Of a stretch of 64,000 nucleotides of DNA, positions 43,236 to 52,989 are shown piece by piece. The notes beneath the pieces are model-generated. The model saw only the letters and a program-made list of their open reading frames with translations, made no database searches and was not told the origin of the DNA. The position numbers and the translations under genes were made by a program. Numbering within the stretch: position 1 is the stretch's first letter; the number at the start of each line of letters is the position of its first letter. Source of the DNA: Schistocerca nitens (taxonomy: Eukaryota > Arthropoda > Insecta > Orthoptera > Acrididae); contig NC_064622.1 in assembly GCF_023898315.1 (NCBI RefSeq), positions 358,465,234 through 358,529,233 on the forward strand. The letters are read 5' to 3'.

Positions 43236-44873
43236 ATGAATATCAAGAGCTTTGATGGAAACCCAGTTCTAAGCAAAGAAGGGAAAGCAGAAAGGTGGAA
43301 GGAGTATATAGAGGGTCTATACAAGGGCGATGTACTTGAGGACAATATTATGGAAATGGAAGAGGATGTAGATGAAGATGAAATAGGAGATATGATACTG
43401 CGTGAAGAGTTTGACAGAGCACTGAAAGACCTGAGTCGAAACAAGGCCCCCGGAGTAGACATCATTCCATTGGAACTACTGACAGCCTTGGGGGAGCCAG
43501 TCATGACAAAACTCTACCATCTGGTGAGCAAGATGTATGAGACAGGCGAAATTCCCTCAGACTTCAAGAAGAATATAATAATTCCAATCCCAAAGAAAGC
43601 AGGTGTTGACAGATGTGAAAATTACCGAACTATCAGTTTAATAAGTCACAGCTGCAAAATACTAACGCGAATTCTTTACAGACGAATGGAAAAACTGATA
43701 GAAACCGACCTCGGGGAAGATCAGTTTGGATTCTGTAGAAATGTTGGAACACGTGAGGCAATACTGACCCTACGACTTATCTTAGAAGAAACATTAAGGA
43801 AAGGCAAACCTACATTTCTAGCATTTGTAGACTTAGAGAAAGCTTTTGACAATGTTGATTGGAATACCCTCTTTCAAATTCTGAAGGTGGCAGGGGTAAA
43901 ATACAGGGAGCGAAAGGCTATTTACAATATGGCAGTTATAAGAGTCGAGGGGTATGAAAGGGAAGCAGTGGTTGCGAAGGGAGTGAGACAGGGTTGTAGC
44001 CTCTCCCCGATGTTATTCAATCTGTATATTCAGCAAGCAGTAAAGGAAACAAAAGAAAAGTTCGGAGTATGTATTAAAATCCATGGAGAAAAAATAAAAA
44101 CTTTGAGGTTCGCCGATGACATTGTAATTCTGTCAGAGACAGCAAAGGACTTGGAAGAGGAGTTGAACGGAATGGACAGTGTCTTGAAAGGAGGGTATAA
44201 GATGAACATCAACAAAAGCAAAACCAGGATAATGGAATGTAGTCAAATTAAGTCGGGTGATGCTGAGGGAATTAGATTAGGAAATGAGATACTTAAAGTA
44301 GTAAAGGAGTTTTGCTATTTGGGGAGCAAAATAATTGATGATGGCCGAAGTAGAGAGGATATAAAATGTAGACTGGCAATGGCAAGGAAAGCGTTTCTGA
44401 AGAAGAGAAATTTGTTAACATCAAGTATAGATTTAAATGTCAGGAAGTCGTTTCTGAAAGTATTTGTATGGAGTGTAGCCATGTATGGAAGTGAAACGTG
44501 GACGATAAATAGTTTACACAAGAAGAGAATAGAAGCTTTCGAAATGTGGTGCTACAGAAGAATGCTGAAGATTAGATGGGTAGATCACATAACTAATGAG
44601 GAGGTATTGGATAGAATTGGGGAGAAGAGGAGCTTGTGGCACAATTTGACTAGAAGAAGGGATCGGTTGGTAGGGCATGTTCTGAGACATCGAGGGATCA
44701 CCAATTTAGTACTGGAGGGCAGCGTGGACGGTAAAAATCGTAGAGGGAGACCAAGAGATGAATACACTAAGCAGATTCAGAAGGATGTAGGTTGCAGTAA
44801 GTACTGGGAGATGAAGAAGCTAGCACAGGATAGAGTAGCATGGAGAGCTGCATCAAACCAGTCTCAGGACTGA
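43236..44873 (+). CDS. RTE reverse transcriptase, 545-codon open frame
   Basis: Domains in order from the first Met: LKDLSRNKAPGVDIIPLELL (about 66-85), IPIPKKAGVDRCENYRTISL (about 115-135), FGFCRNVGTREAILTL, FLAFVDLEKAFDNVDW (motif A, about 190-205), GVRQGCSLSPMLFNLYIQ (motif B, about 248-266), LRFADDIVILSE (motif C, about 289-300, both Asp present), MNINKSKTRIMECS, FCYLGSKIIDDGRS, VWSVAMYGSETWTINSL, and WVDHITNEEVLDRIGEKRS, with RGRPRDEYTKQI near the end. All catalytic motifs are intact. The first Met is arbitrary, since the natural protein continues from the endonuclease upstream, where frame breaks make this copy non-autonomous. The natural role is copying LINE RNA at the nicked target. 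Confidence 0.93.
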   Translation: MNIKSFDGNPVLSKEGKAERWKEYIEGLYKGDVLEDNIMEMEEDVDEDEIGDMILREEFDRALKDLSRNKAPGVDIIPLELLTALGEPVMTKLYHLVSKMYETGEIPSDFKKNIIIPIPKKAGVDRCENYRTISLISHSCKILTRILYRRMEKLIETDLGEDQFGFCRNVGTREAILTLRLILEETLRKGKPTFLAFVDLEKAFDNVDWNTLFQILKVAGVKYRERKAIYNMAVIRVEGYEREAVVAKGVRQGCSLSPMLFNLYIQQAVKETKEKFGVCIKIHGEKIKTLRFADDIVILSETAKDLEEELNGMDSVLKGGYKMNINKSKTRIMECSQIKSGDAEGIRLGNEILKVVKEFCYLGSKIIDDGRSREDIKCRLAMARKAFLKKRNLLTSSIDLNVRKSFLKVFVWSVAMYGSETWTINSLHKKRIEAFEMWCYRRMLKIRWVDHITNEEVLDRIGEKRSLWHNLTRRRDRLVGHVLRHRGITNLVLEGSVDGKNRRGRPRDEYTKQIQKDVGCSKYWEMKKLAQDRVAWRAASNQSQD

Positions 44874-44904
44874 TGACCACAACAACAACAACCTGTCCAA
44901 AGCC

Positions 44905-45688
44905 TGAATAACCACCTTTTGCAGTGTGAACTTGCGGGAACAGTGAGGTCCTGGAAGTTGTGACACGTTATATTGTCCTGCTGGTGAATGCCGTCGTGTC
45001 GAGGGAAAACCGAACTGCATGTAGGGGTGGACATGGTCCCCAAGGATAAATGCATACTTGTACTGAGCCATTTTGCCTTCGAGAATGACGGGATCACCCA
45101 GGGAACTCCACGAAATCATTCCCCAGACCATAACGCCACCTCCACCAGCCTACACCCTTCCGACAGTTGTTGCGTAGCCTTACACACTAAAGGCCATTTT
45201 TCGATGGAGCATATAACGTGATTCGTCTGGAAACGCCACCTGTCGCCATTCAGTGGACGTTCAGTTGCGGTACTGGCGTGCAAATTTCAGTCTTCCTCGC
45301 TGATGAAGAGCAGTCAGAATGGGTGAATGAATCAGGCGCCTCCTGCGGAGGCCCATTACACAGCAACGCTCACTGAATGGTAGCTGAGGAGACACTGTTG
45401 ACAGCCCTTCAGTTCCTATGGGCAGTCAGTTGCCCAACAGTTGCACGTCCATTCGCCCATTCACATCTCCGCAGCCGTCATTCACACTGTCGTCTATGGC
45501 GCAAAGTGCACCACAGGTGTTTGGGGGCCGGTTTTGGATAGCACCATTTGCCATGCACGATATACTTCAACCTCAGCGGCACGCGAAAAATTTATAAACT
45601 TGGCCGTTTCGGAAAAGCTCTCACATTAGGCCCGAAATCCAATGATCATGCCCTTTTGGACGTCAGATAAATCGCTCCGTTTCCGCAT
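44905..45688 (-). pseudogene. Tc1-like element A transposase pseudogene
   Basis: On the minus strand the start is MRKRSDLSDVQKGMIIGFRA (ATG at 45686-45688), followed by a TAA stop and the helix-turn-helix. A QVAFPDESRYMLHR-like track (first catalytic Asp) lies near 45220-45250. VMVWGMISWSSLGDPVILEG, YAFILGDHVHPYMQFGFP and HQQDNITCHNFQ (second catalytic Asp) follow to about 44960. The third catalytic region is deleted. Several frame changes occur. Confidence 0.85.
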
Positions 45689-45824
45689 TACAACGACTGC
45701 ACTGTCTTTAGCAATGTTTTAAATACTTTTCACTGCAAGTGTTGCTGCCTGCCGTCTGTGAGTAGCTGTTACACGTCGATGTCGGACATAGGCGGTGGTG
45801 ACATTAAACTGACTGGACTGTGTA

Positions 45825-46924
45825 CAGTGAAGAGCCAAAGAAACTGGGACACATGTCTAATATCGTGTAGGGCCCCCGCGAGCATGCAGAAGTGCCGCAA
45901 CACGACGTAGCATGGACTCGACTAATGTCTGAAGTAGTACAAGAGGGAATTGACACCATGAATCCTGCAGTGCTGTTCATAAATCCGTAAGAGTACGAGG
46001 GACTGGAGATCTCCTCTGAACAGCGCATTGCAAGGCATCCCAAATATAGTCAATAATGTTCACATCTGGGGAGTTTGGTGGCCAGAGGATGCAGGTGATC
46101 AGACAGAATGCTTATGTACCGTACGTGTCACCTGTCAGAGTTGTACCTATACGTATCAGGGCACCCCTAATCACTCCAACTGCACATGCCCCAAACCATT
46201 GTAGAGCCTCCACCAGCTTGAACAGTTCCCTGTTGACATGCAGGGTCCATGGATCCATGAGGCTGGCTCCATACCCACACACGTCCATCCACTCGATACA
46301 ATTTGAAACGTGACTCGTCCGACCAGGCAACATGTTTCCAGTCATCTGCAATCCAGTGTTGCTGTCGAATGGCCCAGGCGAGGCGTAAAGCTTTGGGTCG
46401 TGCAGTCAGCAAGGGTACACCAGTGGGCCTTCGACTCCGAAAGTCCATATCGATGATTTTTCGTTGAATGGTTCGCATACTGACACTTGTTGATGGCCCA
46501 GCATTGAAATCTGCAGCAATATGCGGAACGGTTGCACTACTGTCACGTTGAGCGATTCTCTTCAGTCGTCTTTGGTCCCGTTCTTGCAGGATCTTTTTCC
46601 GGCCGCAGCGATGTCGGAGATTTGATGTTTTGCCGGATTCCTGATATTCGCGGTACACTCGTGGAATGGTAGTACGGGAAAATCCTTACTCCATTGCTAC
46701 CTCGGAGATGCTGTGTCCAATCGCTCGTGCGCCGACTATAACGCCATGTTCAAACTCACTTAAATCTTGATAATCTGCCATTGTAACTGCAGTAACCGAT
46801 CTAACAACTGTGCCAGACACTTGTCCCATATGGGCTTTGTCGACCGCAGTGCATTATTTTGTTTGTTTACATATCTCTGTATTTGAATACGCATGCCTAT
46901 ACCAGTTTCTTTGGCGGTTCTGTG
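45825..46924 (-). mobile_element. Tc1-like element B, sharing a TA with element A
   Basis: The ends CAGTGAAGAGCCAAAGAAAC and (opposite strand) CACAGAACCGCCAAAGAAAC are inverted repeats. The left TA (45823-45824) is the same dinucleotide that ends element A; the right TA is at 46925-46926. The two elements lie in tandem, same orientation, with no other bases between them. Confidence 0.9.
45850..46782 (-). pseudogene. Tc1-like element B transposase pseudogene
   Basis: The start MADYQDLSEFEHGVIVGARA (ATG at 46780-46782) leads to a stop after the AISEVAME-like track, then a 163-codon frame (46167-46658): YREYQESGKTSNLRHRCGRK, ADFNAGPSTSVSMRTIQRKI (second helix-turn-helix), HVAWSDESRFKLYRVDGRVW (first catalytic Asp) and GGGSTMVWGMCSWSD. 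Downstream the second catalytic region is missing by deletion, while a PNSPDVN-like track and the C terminus near 45850 remain in other frames. Confidence 0.85.
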
Positions 46925-46926
46925 TA

Positions 46927-48319
46927 TATAAGAACAATACACTGAGGTGTATACGATAATTTTTTGGCTGTTAATTCTGGGTCTCTGTTTAATTGTTGCA
47001 GATCAACACGTTCATCAGGCTACTTCAGTACAAAGAATTTTAAGACTTAAATTTCATAAAAATCTGATTCTGAAATTCAGTGTCATAAGGTGGCTCTTAT
47101 TTCTCTAGTTTTTAGAACAAAAACAGTGTAATAGTTATTCAACCTTAAATGTGATTTTTTTCTTTGCGTTGCCTGCTCCCATTATGATTCCACCGCACAA
47201 AAAAATGGGTTGTGTATAATTTGGCCTCAAAAGGAAAAGGGGAGATCGTGGTTTCCGCCACTACATCTATAAAAACCAAAAATCATTTTACAATCATTTA
47301 TTTCTTTTATATAGAAGTACACTCTAAGACGTAAAAAACAACGCACTGCGAAGAAATTATCCGAATGGGACGGGAATCGGTAGATATGATGTACAGTCGT
47401 GGACAAAACGAGCGAGACCCCTCGCCTTTTCATTATGCTGACCCGCACGGCTTTAAAGTCTGCTACACAGCATAACAGGCAAGGCGACGAAGTGCTGCCA
47501 ACATACTATGCACAGGCGTGAAATTGACAAACTATCTGAATTTTTTTAAACTGTTTTCAATAATTTGTAAGACTATATCAATGCTGATTAGTGTGTTAAA
47601 TACAACACGTAAATATAAGACAGAACTGAAAGAAGAAACGCTAATTGGTATGAACTGTACCAAAAAAAAATAATGAATTTCAACTTATCGAGATAAAATA
47701 ACTGTTTTAGTAAGACAAAGAACCCCAGATTGTTACGAATTAGCAAAATATTATCCGCATTCGGCCGCGAAACGGTCTGTGTCAACGTTCAGACCAGTCA
47801 TACTGGATTACTGTTGCTGACCTACCATGAAAGTGTGCAAATTTAGCAATGCGTGAAGATTCATAACGAAATTCAGTTAAAAATCTTTCAGTGCCACATT
47901 TAAGTCAATTCCATTATTGACAGAAGCGGAAAAAGTAGGCAGTAACATGTATGAAATTCTACAAGAGTGTCATATTGACATCCACAGGGCGCCAGTACAG
48001 AATAAAGGTAGCGATAAAACGTATTGGGGGCGCGAGAATTTCTTAAAATTGCTTTGCTGATGTTCTACCTGCCTCCATCGAGATTAGAACCGAAAACAAA
48101 CCAGACCTTCCTTTCACTACGCTAGCAGACAACCCCGGCAAACAGCCCTCTATTATTACCCCAGAAATGAATAAGCCGGCAATTTCGCAATGAAAATGGC
48201 AAAATGATCTGCAGTTTCTGTTGCATAGAGCTTTCTGGACTCAAAAACATGAATTTTCTTCCTTTATGTCACCGCTTATGTGACAATCATTCGGGATGTT
48301 TATCGAAATAACAAAATAC
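46927..48319. other. Unassigned sequence
   Basis: About 1.4 kb of moderately AT-rich sequence with no recognised domain, SINE box or inverted repeat. Confidence 0.4.
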
Positions 48320-48560
48320 AGTTATTAGAGAGTAAATTTAGTAGGATAATTCTGCACCACCCCAGGAAATAAATGGCTACATAGCTGCCAAACGTATTCT
48401 ACACTGTTTCTAATTCTCCACTAGACTCGCCACAGCCAGAAAACGTTAATTAGCCGAAGTGTTTCTTAAGCTAGCTAGCAATGGGAATGTTCGCACTTCT
48501 AAAACGCGGTGGCATTAATACTGAGATGTGAATTACCACGTGTATAGGCAAATGGATTCT
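48320..48560 (+). repeat. Unclassified dispersed repeat U, copy 1
   Basis: Aligned by eye with 55570-55790. Shared blocks in order are ATAATTCTGCACCAC, GGCTACATAGCTGCCAAAC, GTATTCTACACTGT, CACTAGACTCGCCAC and AGAAAACGTT. It is diverged, without coding motifs or terminal signals. Confidence 0.55.
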
Positions 48561-48955
48561 ATTTGCATTCCTGTAAACGTGATTTAGATCGAAAGCGTAG
48601 CTACGATTAATATGCTGATGTATCGACTGCAACTAGAACATTTCGAATAAAGAGTAGGGGGTGTTATTTATGCGGCCCTCATCTTCAGTAGCTGTCGTAG
48701 CTGTTTTCGTTGTTCGGATTTCGACACCTAAACCGGTAAAAGCGGAACCGTACTAGTCTCACTTTCTTGACCGTCTATCGGTCTACCCAACCCTTAAAAC
48801 CAGTTTACCTCCAGAACGGGTAGACATAATAAGTGGAAATGTATCGCACTTCTTGCGGTAACCCGTCCCTTGGTGGTGCAAACAAGTGAGCTTCTATGTC
48901 AACGCAGTCTAAAGATACGGCCGTTTATGTAAAGAAAATTTACGCGAAAGGTCAA

Positions 48956-49142
48956 AAAATGGGTTCAAGAACTATGCGACCAAACTGCTTGTCATCAGCC
49001 CCTAGAACTAGAACTACTTACACCTAGCTAGCCTAAGGACATCACAGACATCTATGCCCGAAGTAGGATTCCACCCTGCGACTGAAGCAGCCGTGAGGTT
49101 CGTGACTGAAGCGCCTGGAACTGCTCTGCCACCGCACCCGGC
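48956..49142 (-). mobile_element. SINE family A, old copy
   Basis: Diverged minus-strand copy. The tail (GGGTTCAAGAACTATGCGAC) lost part of the CTCTGAGCAC block; B box and head are degraded (GATTCCACC in place of GATTCGAACC). No clear duplication remains. Confidence 0.8.
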
Positions 49143-49544
49143 GAAACCCTATTCACCTCATGTATAATGATAAAATATGCTGTCTAGTGAGGATAAACTG
49201 TATTCGCCAGCAACTCAGATCGTTTGATCACAGAACTTTTACGAAGCTACATTCAAAGTTTGTTCGAAGTCGTCTGCAATACCCATTTATAAACACCCTA
49301 GGAACGTCGTATGCGATATCCACTTCTGAAGACGCTGGCAGATACTGCAGTACCATCACAAGTAGGTAAGAATTTATTGTTATTGGTCCATGCATGACAC
49401 TTTATTTCAATATCAATTTAACGCGCCTAGGTGTTCGTATATGGCTGAAGCTAATGAACAAAAAGTAAATAAACAGCAAGCAACTTCGATGTTCAAATCA
49501 AATGAAAGTCACATGTCGCAATTACAACATAATTTCGTTGTTAC

Positions 49545-50130
49545 ATCTACATGACTACATCAACAGGATTTCTTTGCAATCCAGACTTACGTGCTTGGCA
49601 GAAGGTTCGGACTATTTCTCTACCGTCAATACAGTGTGTGGGAAAAGGATTACTTAAATCTTTTCTTGCGAGCCTTGAATATCATTATTACTATGGTTTC
49701 TTCCTGTGTAAGTTCCCGAGGAAATAATGTTTTGGCATTGAGAACAGATGTTGGTGATTGAAATTTCGTGAAAAGATCTCGCACCAACGAAAAACGCTTC
49801 ATGAATGTTACCCCAACTCGATTGTCAAATCTGGCACTCTCTCTCCCCTATTTCGTGACATTATAAATCGTGCTACCGTTCCTTGGACGTTTTTGCGTGC
49901 ACAGTCAATCACGTCTGTCAAGGATATTATAGCAGTGGACGGACAAACGTAGTGTAGGCAGTGTTTTCAGTTTGCCTGTTGCGTATTCTTAGTGTGCGGC
50001 CAATAAAACGCAGTCATTCGTTTGCCTTCCCCACAAAAGTGTGTTTTCGATCGTTCCAGTTTAAGTTTTACTGGGTACTGAGATGAACTGACAGTGATTT
50101 GACTTGTGTTTTGTCATGTAACCGAAAGTT
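49545..50130 (-). mobile_element. Jockey-like LINE 3' region (family L2, second copy)
   Basis: The minus strand ends with AGTCATGTAGATG at 49549-49561, preceded by AAGCACGTAAGTCTGGATTG, the L2 3' end in diverged form. Going up the element are a decayed C-terminal region (GTGCCAGATTTGACAATCG near 49827) and a TTACATGACAAAACACAAGT track near 50113. No open frame remains. Confidence 0.7.
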
Positions 50131-50543
50131 AATTATTGTTATTGGTCGCAGCTTTCGTGTTTAATGTATTCCTCATTCAACAGAGTACACTCCTCGTACA
50201 CCACACATAACTATTTCAAAGTATTAAATTGTCACTGATGTTACCAAGTTGCAGTGGTCACCTTAACTTGCCGTTTTGAAACAAAGGAAAATATTATAGC
50301 GAAATGTAGCAACTAAGAAGCTGAGTATCCAAATAAACAAACATTTCCGGTTTAAGTAGTTGCAGTAGGTCTAATACACAGTGACGTAAATTAGGAGCAA
50401 AGTCCATTAGTAGATTGTTATCAGGAAAACCAGAACTCATAATGCAAAGTGCCACTACAAGAAAGAAAATTTCCAAACATGTCAATGAGTAGTCAAGGAA
50501 AGTGGACGCATTCTGTCTACTGAATTCCAACGCACGCCACTTA

Positions 50544-51515
50544 CGAGGGGACACGCCAAATGTCATACCCCTATCTTGCTGAAACTTCGCTCAGTGAGAG
50601 AGGGGACAAAATAAGCGAACACGTGTCTCGGCTTATCTGCTTACACTCTACCGCTTCTGAGAAAACGACGGTCAAAGCGTTCAATGCGCTGTTGCTATAG
50701 TGTAGATACCTCTTAGCGGGTAAGGATTCAACTGAAGCGGTGGCTCTGCGGCTACCATAGCAACTTCGGAACTTTGCGCTGCGAGTTCGAAACCCCGTTT
50801 TTCCTTTTTTCCCCCTCACTCTCTGAATTATCTACGAATGTTTATTCTAATTGATGTTGAAACACTGTTGTCGTTATTCGTCAGTTAATTTACTGTGTAA
50901 AGAAATAAGTTAAAAAGGGAACACACAGTGAGTGGTGGGGCGATCACTCTGTTGTAGAAATAATTCAGAAGCCAAGATCGCTTAAATACTGTCTACTGGA
51001 TAACCGGTTTCAAGGTATGCCATCATCGGATCTGAATGTAGATTAACATTTATAAACCATTTGGATATAACGATACATGAGGCAGACCAGATGATGTTAG
51101 ATCAGCTTGTCTCATTCGTTTATTATTTTTATAATTCATTAATTACACATAAAGTTAATTGGCGAATAATGACAACATTATTTCAACATAAATTAGAAAA
51201 AAAAACATTCGTAGATAATTCTGATAGAGAGGCACGAAAATAATAATAATAAAAAAAACAATATGGTCTCGAACACGGGAATCAAAGTTAAGAAGGAACG
51301 ACGGTAGCCACTGAGCCACCGCTTCAATTGCGTTCTCGGCTGCAGAAGGTATCTACACTATAGCAACAGCGCGTTGATAACTTTGACCGTCGTTTTCTCG
51401 GAAACGGTCGAGTGTCTGCAGATAAGTCGAAACACATGTTCGCTTATTTTGTCCTCTCCTTCACTGAGCAAAGTTTCCGGACAATCAGCCTATGACACCT
51501 GGCGAGTTCCCCTCG
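50544..51515. mobile_element. Foldback DNA element, family FB1, copy 2
   Basis: Arms at about 50544-50894 and 51148-51515 are inverted copies. The termini are CGAGGGG and CCCCTCG and the flanks are TTA (50541-50543 and 51516-51518). In each arm the order inward is terminus, AAAATAAGCGAACA block, GAGAAAACGACGGTCAAAG, GCTGTTGCTATAGTGTAGAT, then the tRNA-like module: A box GGTGGCTCTGCGGCTACC (50739-50756) and B box GAGTTCGAAACC (50783-50794), followed by TTTTT and TTTTTT. In the right arm, minus strand, A box GGTGGCTCAGTGGCTACC (51303-51320), B box TGTTCGAGACC (51265-51275) and a run of eight T. The core holds a piece of repeat P. There is no transposase. Confidence 0.85.
50940..51130 (-). mobile_element. 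Repeat P, partial second copy with hammerhead-like motif
   Basis: The reverse complement matches 27425-27690: AAGCGATCTTGGCTTCTGAA at the outer end, a hammerhead-like CCGATGATGGCATACCTTGA with AACCGG at about 50999-51033, and ATCATCTGGTCTGCCTCATG near 51076. The GAAACCGGTT segment retains GAAA, but the cleavage triplet GTC is changed to GTT. It occupies the core of the FB1 element. Confidence 0.65.
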
Positions 51516-51518
51516 TTA

Positions 51519-51988
51519 GTCGAGTCGCTTCTTACGCCCGGCGAGAATTATGTATGCCTCAGAGTAAACTGCGTCACTTGGAAACACGGCGAGCGGGGAT
51601 AAACACGTTTTCCTTCTTATAAGGCAACCTTCTACAGCTAAAATTCACGAAGTGCTCTTCAGGTTGCCTCAGATATTTCAGAAATGTTTCTTGCGTTAGG
51701 CCTGCCGCATATGCAAAACGTAAACATTTCATTTCATGTAATATTTATCAGGATAAGACATGACAAGAGTGGACCAGTCCCTTCTGAGATAAATTACAGA
51801 TTCTAAGTTGCTCCACTATGTAATGCCACGGGTACGGGCTTGCGATCTCTCGTTTATGCCATCGATTTCCGTGTTACACATACTTGGCCACTGCGTTGTG
51901 GCTGCCATCGTGGAGGAGGCAGCTGTTTCCTGCTAGCGCTGTTTCCGCAGCAGATATTAACCGCGACGAATCATTCAGTCAACGCTAA
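51519..51988. other. Leader region before the Tc1-like transposase
   Basis: No coding motif. It should contain the left end and 5' leader of the Tc1-like element, but I could not match an inverted repeat with the sequence after 52985. Confidence 0.4.
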
Positions 51989-52984
51989 ATGGTCCATCTA
52001 GCTGAGGCAGACAAGGGTGCTATAATAGCACTCCATGCAGAGGGATTTTCAAATGGCTATGTAGCAAGAACTATGGGTCTTCACGAGTCGACGGTAGCCA
52101 GGTGGGTCAGACGAAAGGAAGAGAGTGGTAACCTGAATGGGAGGCCTCATGGCCGTCGCCGTAAAACAACAGCAGCTCAGGATCAGCAGATACGCCGTTT
52201 CAGTGAGAACCACCCATTTGTCAACGCACGACAAATTCAGCAAACGTCGGGTCTCGTCACTAGTCGTCTAAGGGAAGGTGGACTGAGAGCAAGAAGCGCT
52301 GCTGTGAAAGAGACATTGACTGTTTCCCACAGAGAAGCTCGCCTTGCTTTTGCTGCTGAAAATGTCGACAAACCTCTCCAGTTTTGGAGGCGAGTGAGTT
52401 TCACGGACGAAAAAGTTTTCTCTACGGCATCAACCGCAAAAGTACTTGTTTACCGGCCTAAAGGTGCTAGGTATAATCGAAAATATATTTACAGTTGCCG
52501 AAGGAGTGGCAGGGAGTCGGTAACGGTATGGGCATGGATATCGGCCGAAGGGTGTGGGCTCCTGTGAGAAGTGGAAGGAAGATTCGATGCGCGCAGTTAC
52601 ATACCAATTCTGGAGAACGTGATGTTGCCTTCTGTGACAGCAAGATTTGGCGATGGTCAGATCATGTTCCAACAAGATCGCTCACCTATTCATATGGCAC
52701 CTGTGGTTAAGAAGTGGTTCGACGACCATAGTAATATTACTGTAACGGAATGGCCAGCTAAAGGAGCTGACATGAATCCCATTGAGAATATTTGGACAGA
52801 AATGGTCAGAGTAGTACGAGAAAAGGGGCAGTCACCGTCGACTCGCCGACAGCTTTCTGATGTGATTCATGACGCTTGGAATGAGTTACTTGAATATCCT
52901 AGTTATGTGGCTCGAGTTGTGGGCTCAATGCCCAACAGACTTCAAGCTGTTGTGGAAGCCGAAGGAGGTTATACGCGATACTAA
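51989..52984 (+). pseudogene. Tc1-like transposase, one in-frame stop
   Basis: 332 codons in a single frame, interrupted only by TGA at 52565-52567 (codon 193). Before it: an N-terminal helix-turn-helix (IIALHAEGFSNGYVARTMGL, HESTVARWVRRKEESGNLN), a second helix region (FVNARQIQQTSGLVTSRLRE), and VSFTDEKVFST (first catalytic Asp). After it: QIMFQQDRSPIHMAP (second catalytic Asp), KGADMNPIENIWTEMVR (third catalytic Glu, DD34E type, although the usual SPD is GAD) and a C terminus ending EAEGGYTRY. TGA may have arisen from CGA by CpG decay. The terminal inverted repeats were not identified. This is the most nearly intact DNA-transposon gene in the window. Confidence 0.9.
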
Positions 52985-52989
52985 GCAGC

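Larger units (their letters stand above)
41929..44890 (+). mobile_element. RTE/BovB-like LINE, near full length
   Basis: The element is flanked by the perfect 11-bp duplication ACCTGTCCAAA (41918-41928 and 44891-44901) and ends in an AACAACAACA tail, both typical of RTE-clade insertion. It encodes an apurinic-type endonuclease (41948-42846, broken) and a reverse transcriptase (43236-44873, open). The 2962-bp length is close to that of RTE elements (about 3.2 kb), so 5' truncation is at most slight. A short 3' copy of the same family is at 4096-4812. Confidence 0.93.
41892..45822 (-). mobile_element. Tc1-like element A, split by an RTE retrotransposon
   Basis: The ends are inverted repeats, CACGGTCCAGT at 41892 and CACAGTCCAGT on the opposite strand ending at 45822, each bounded by TA (41890-41891 and 45823-45824). 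About 26 bp inside the left end the RTE element (41929-44890) has inserted. Without it the element is about 960 bp, shorter than the usual 1.3 kb because the end of the transposase gene is deleted. Confidence 0.9.
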
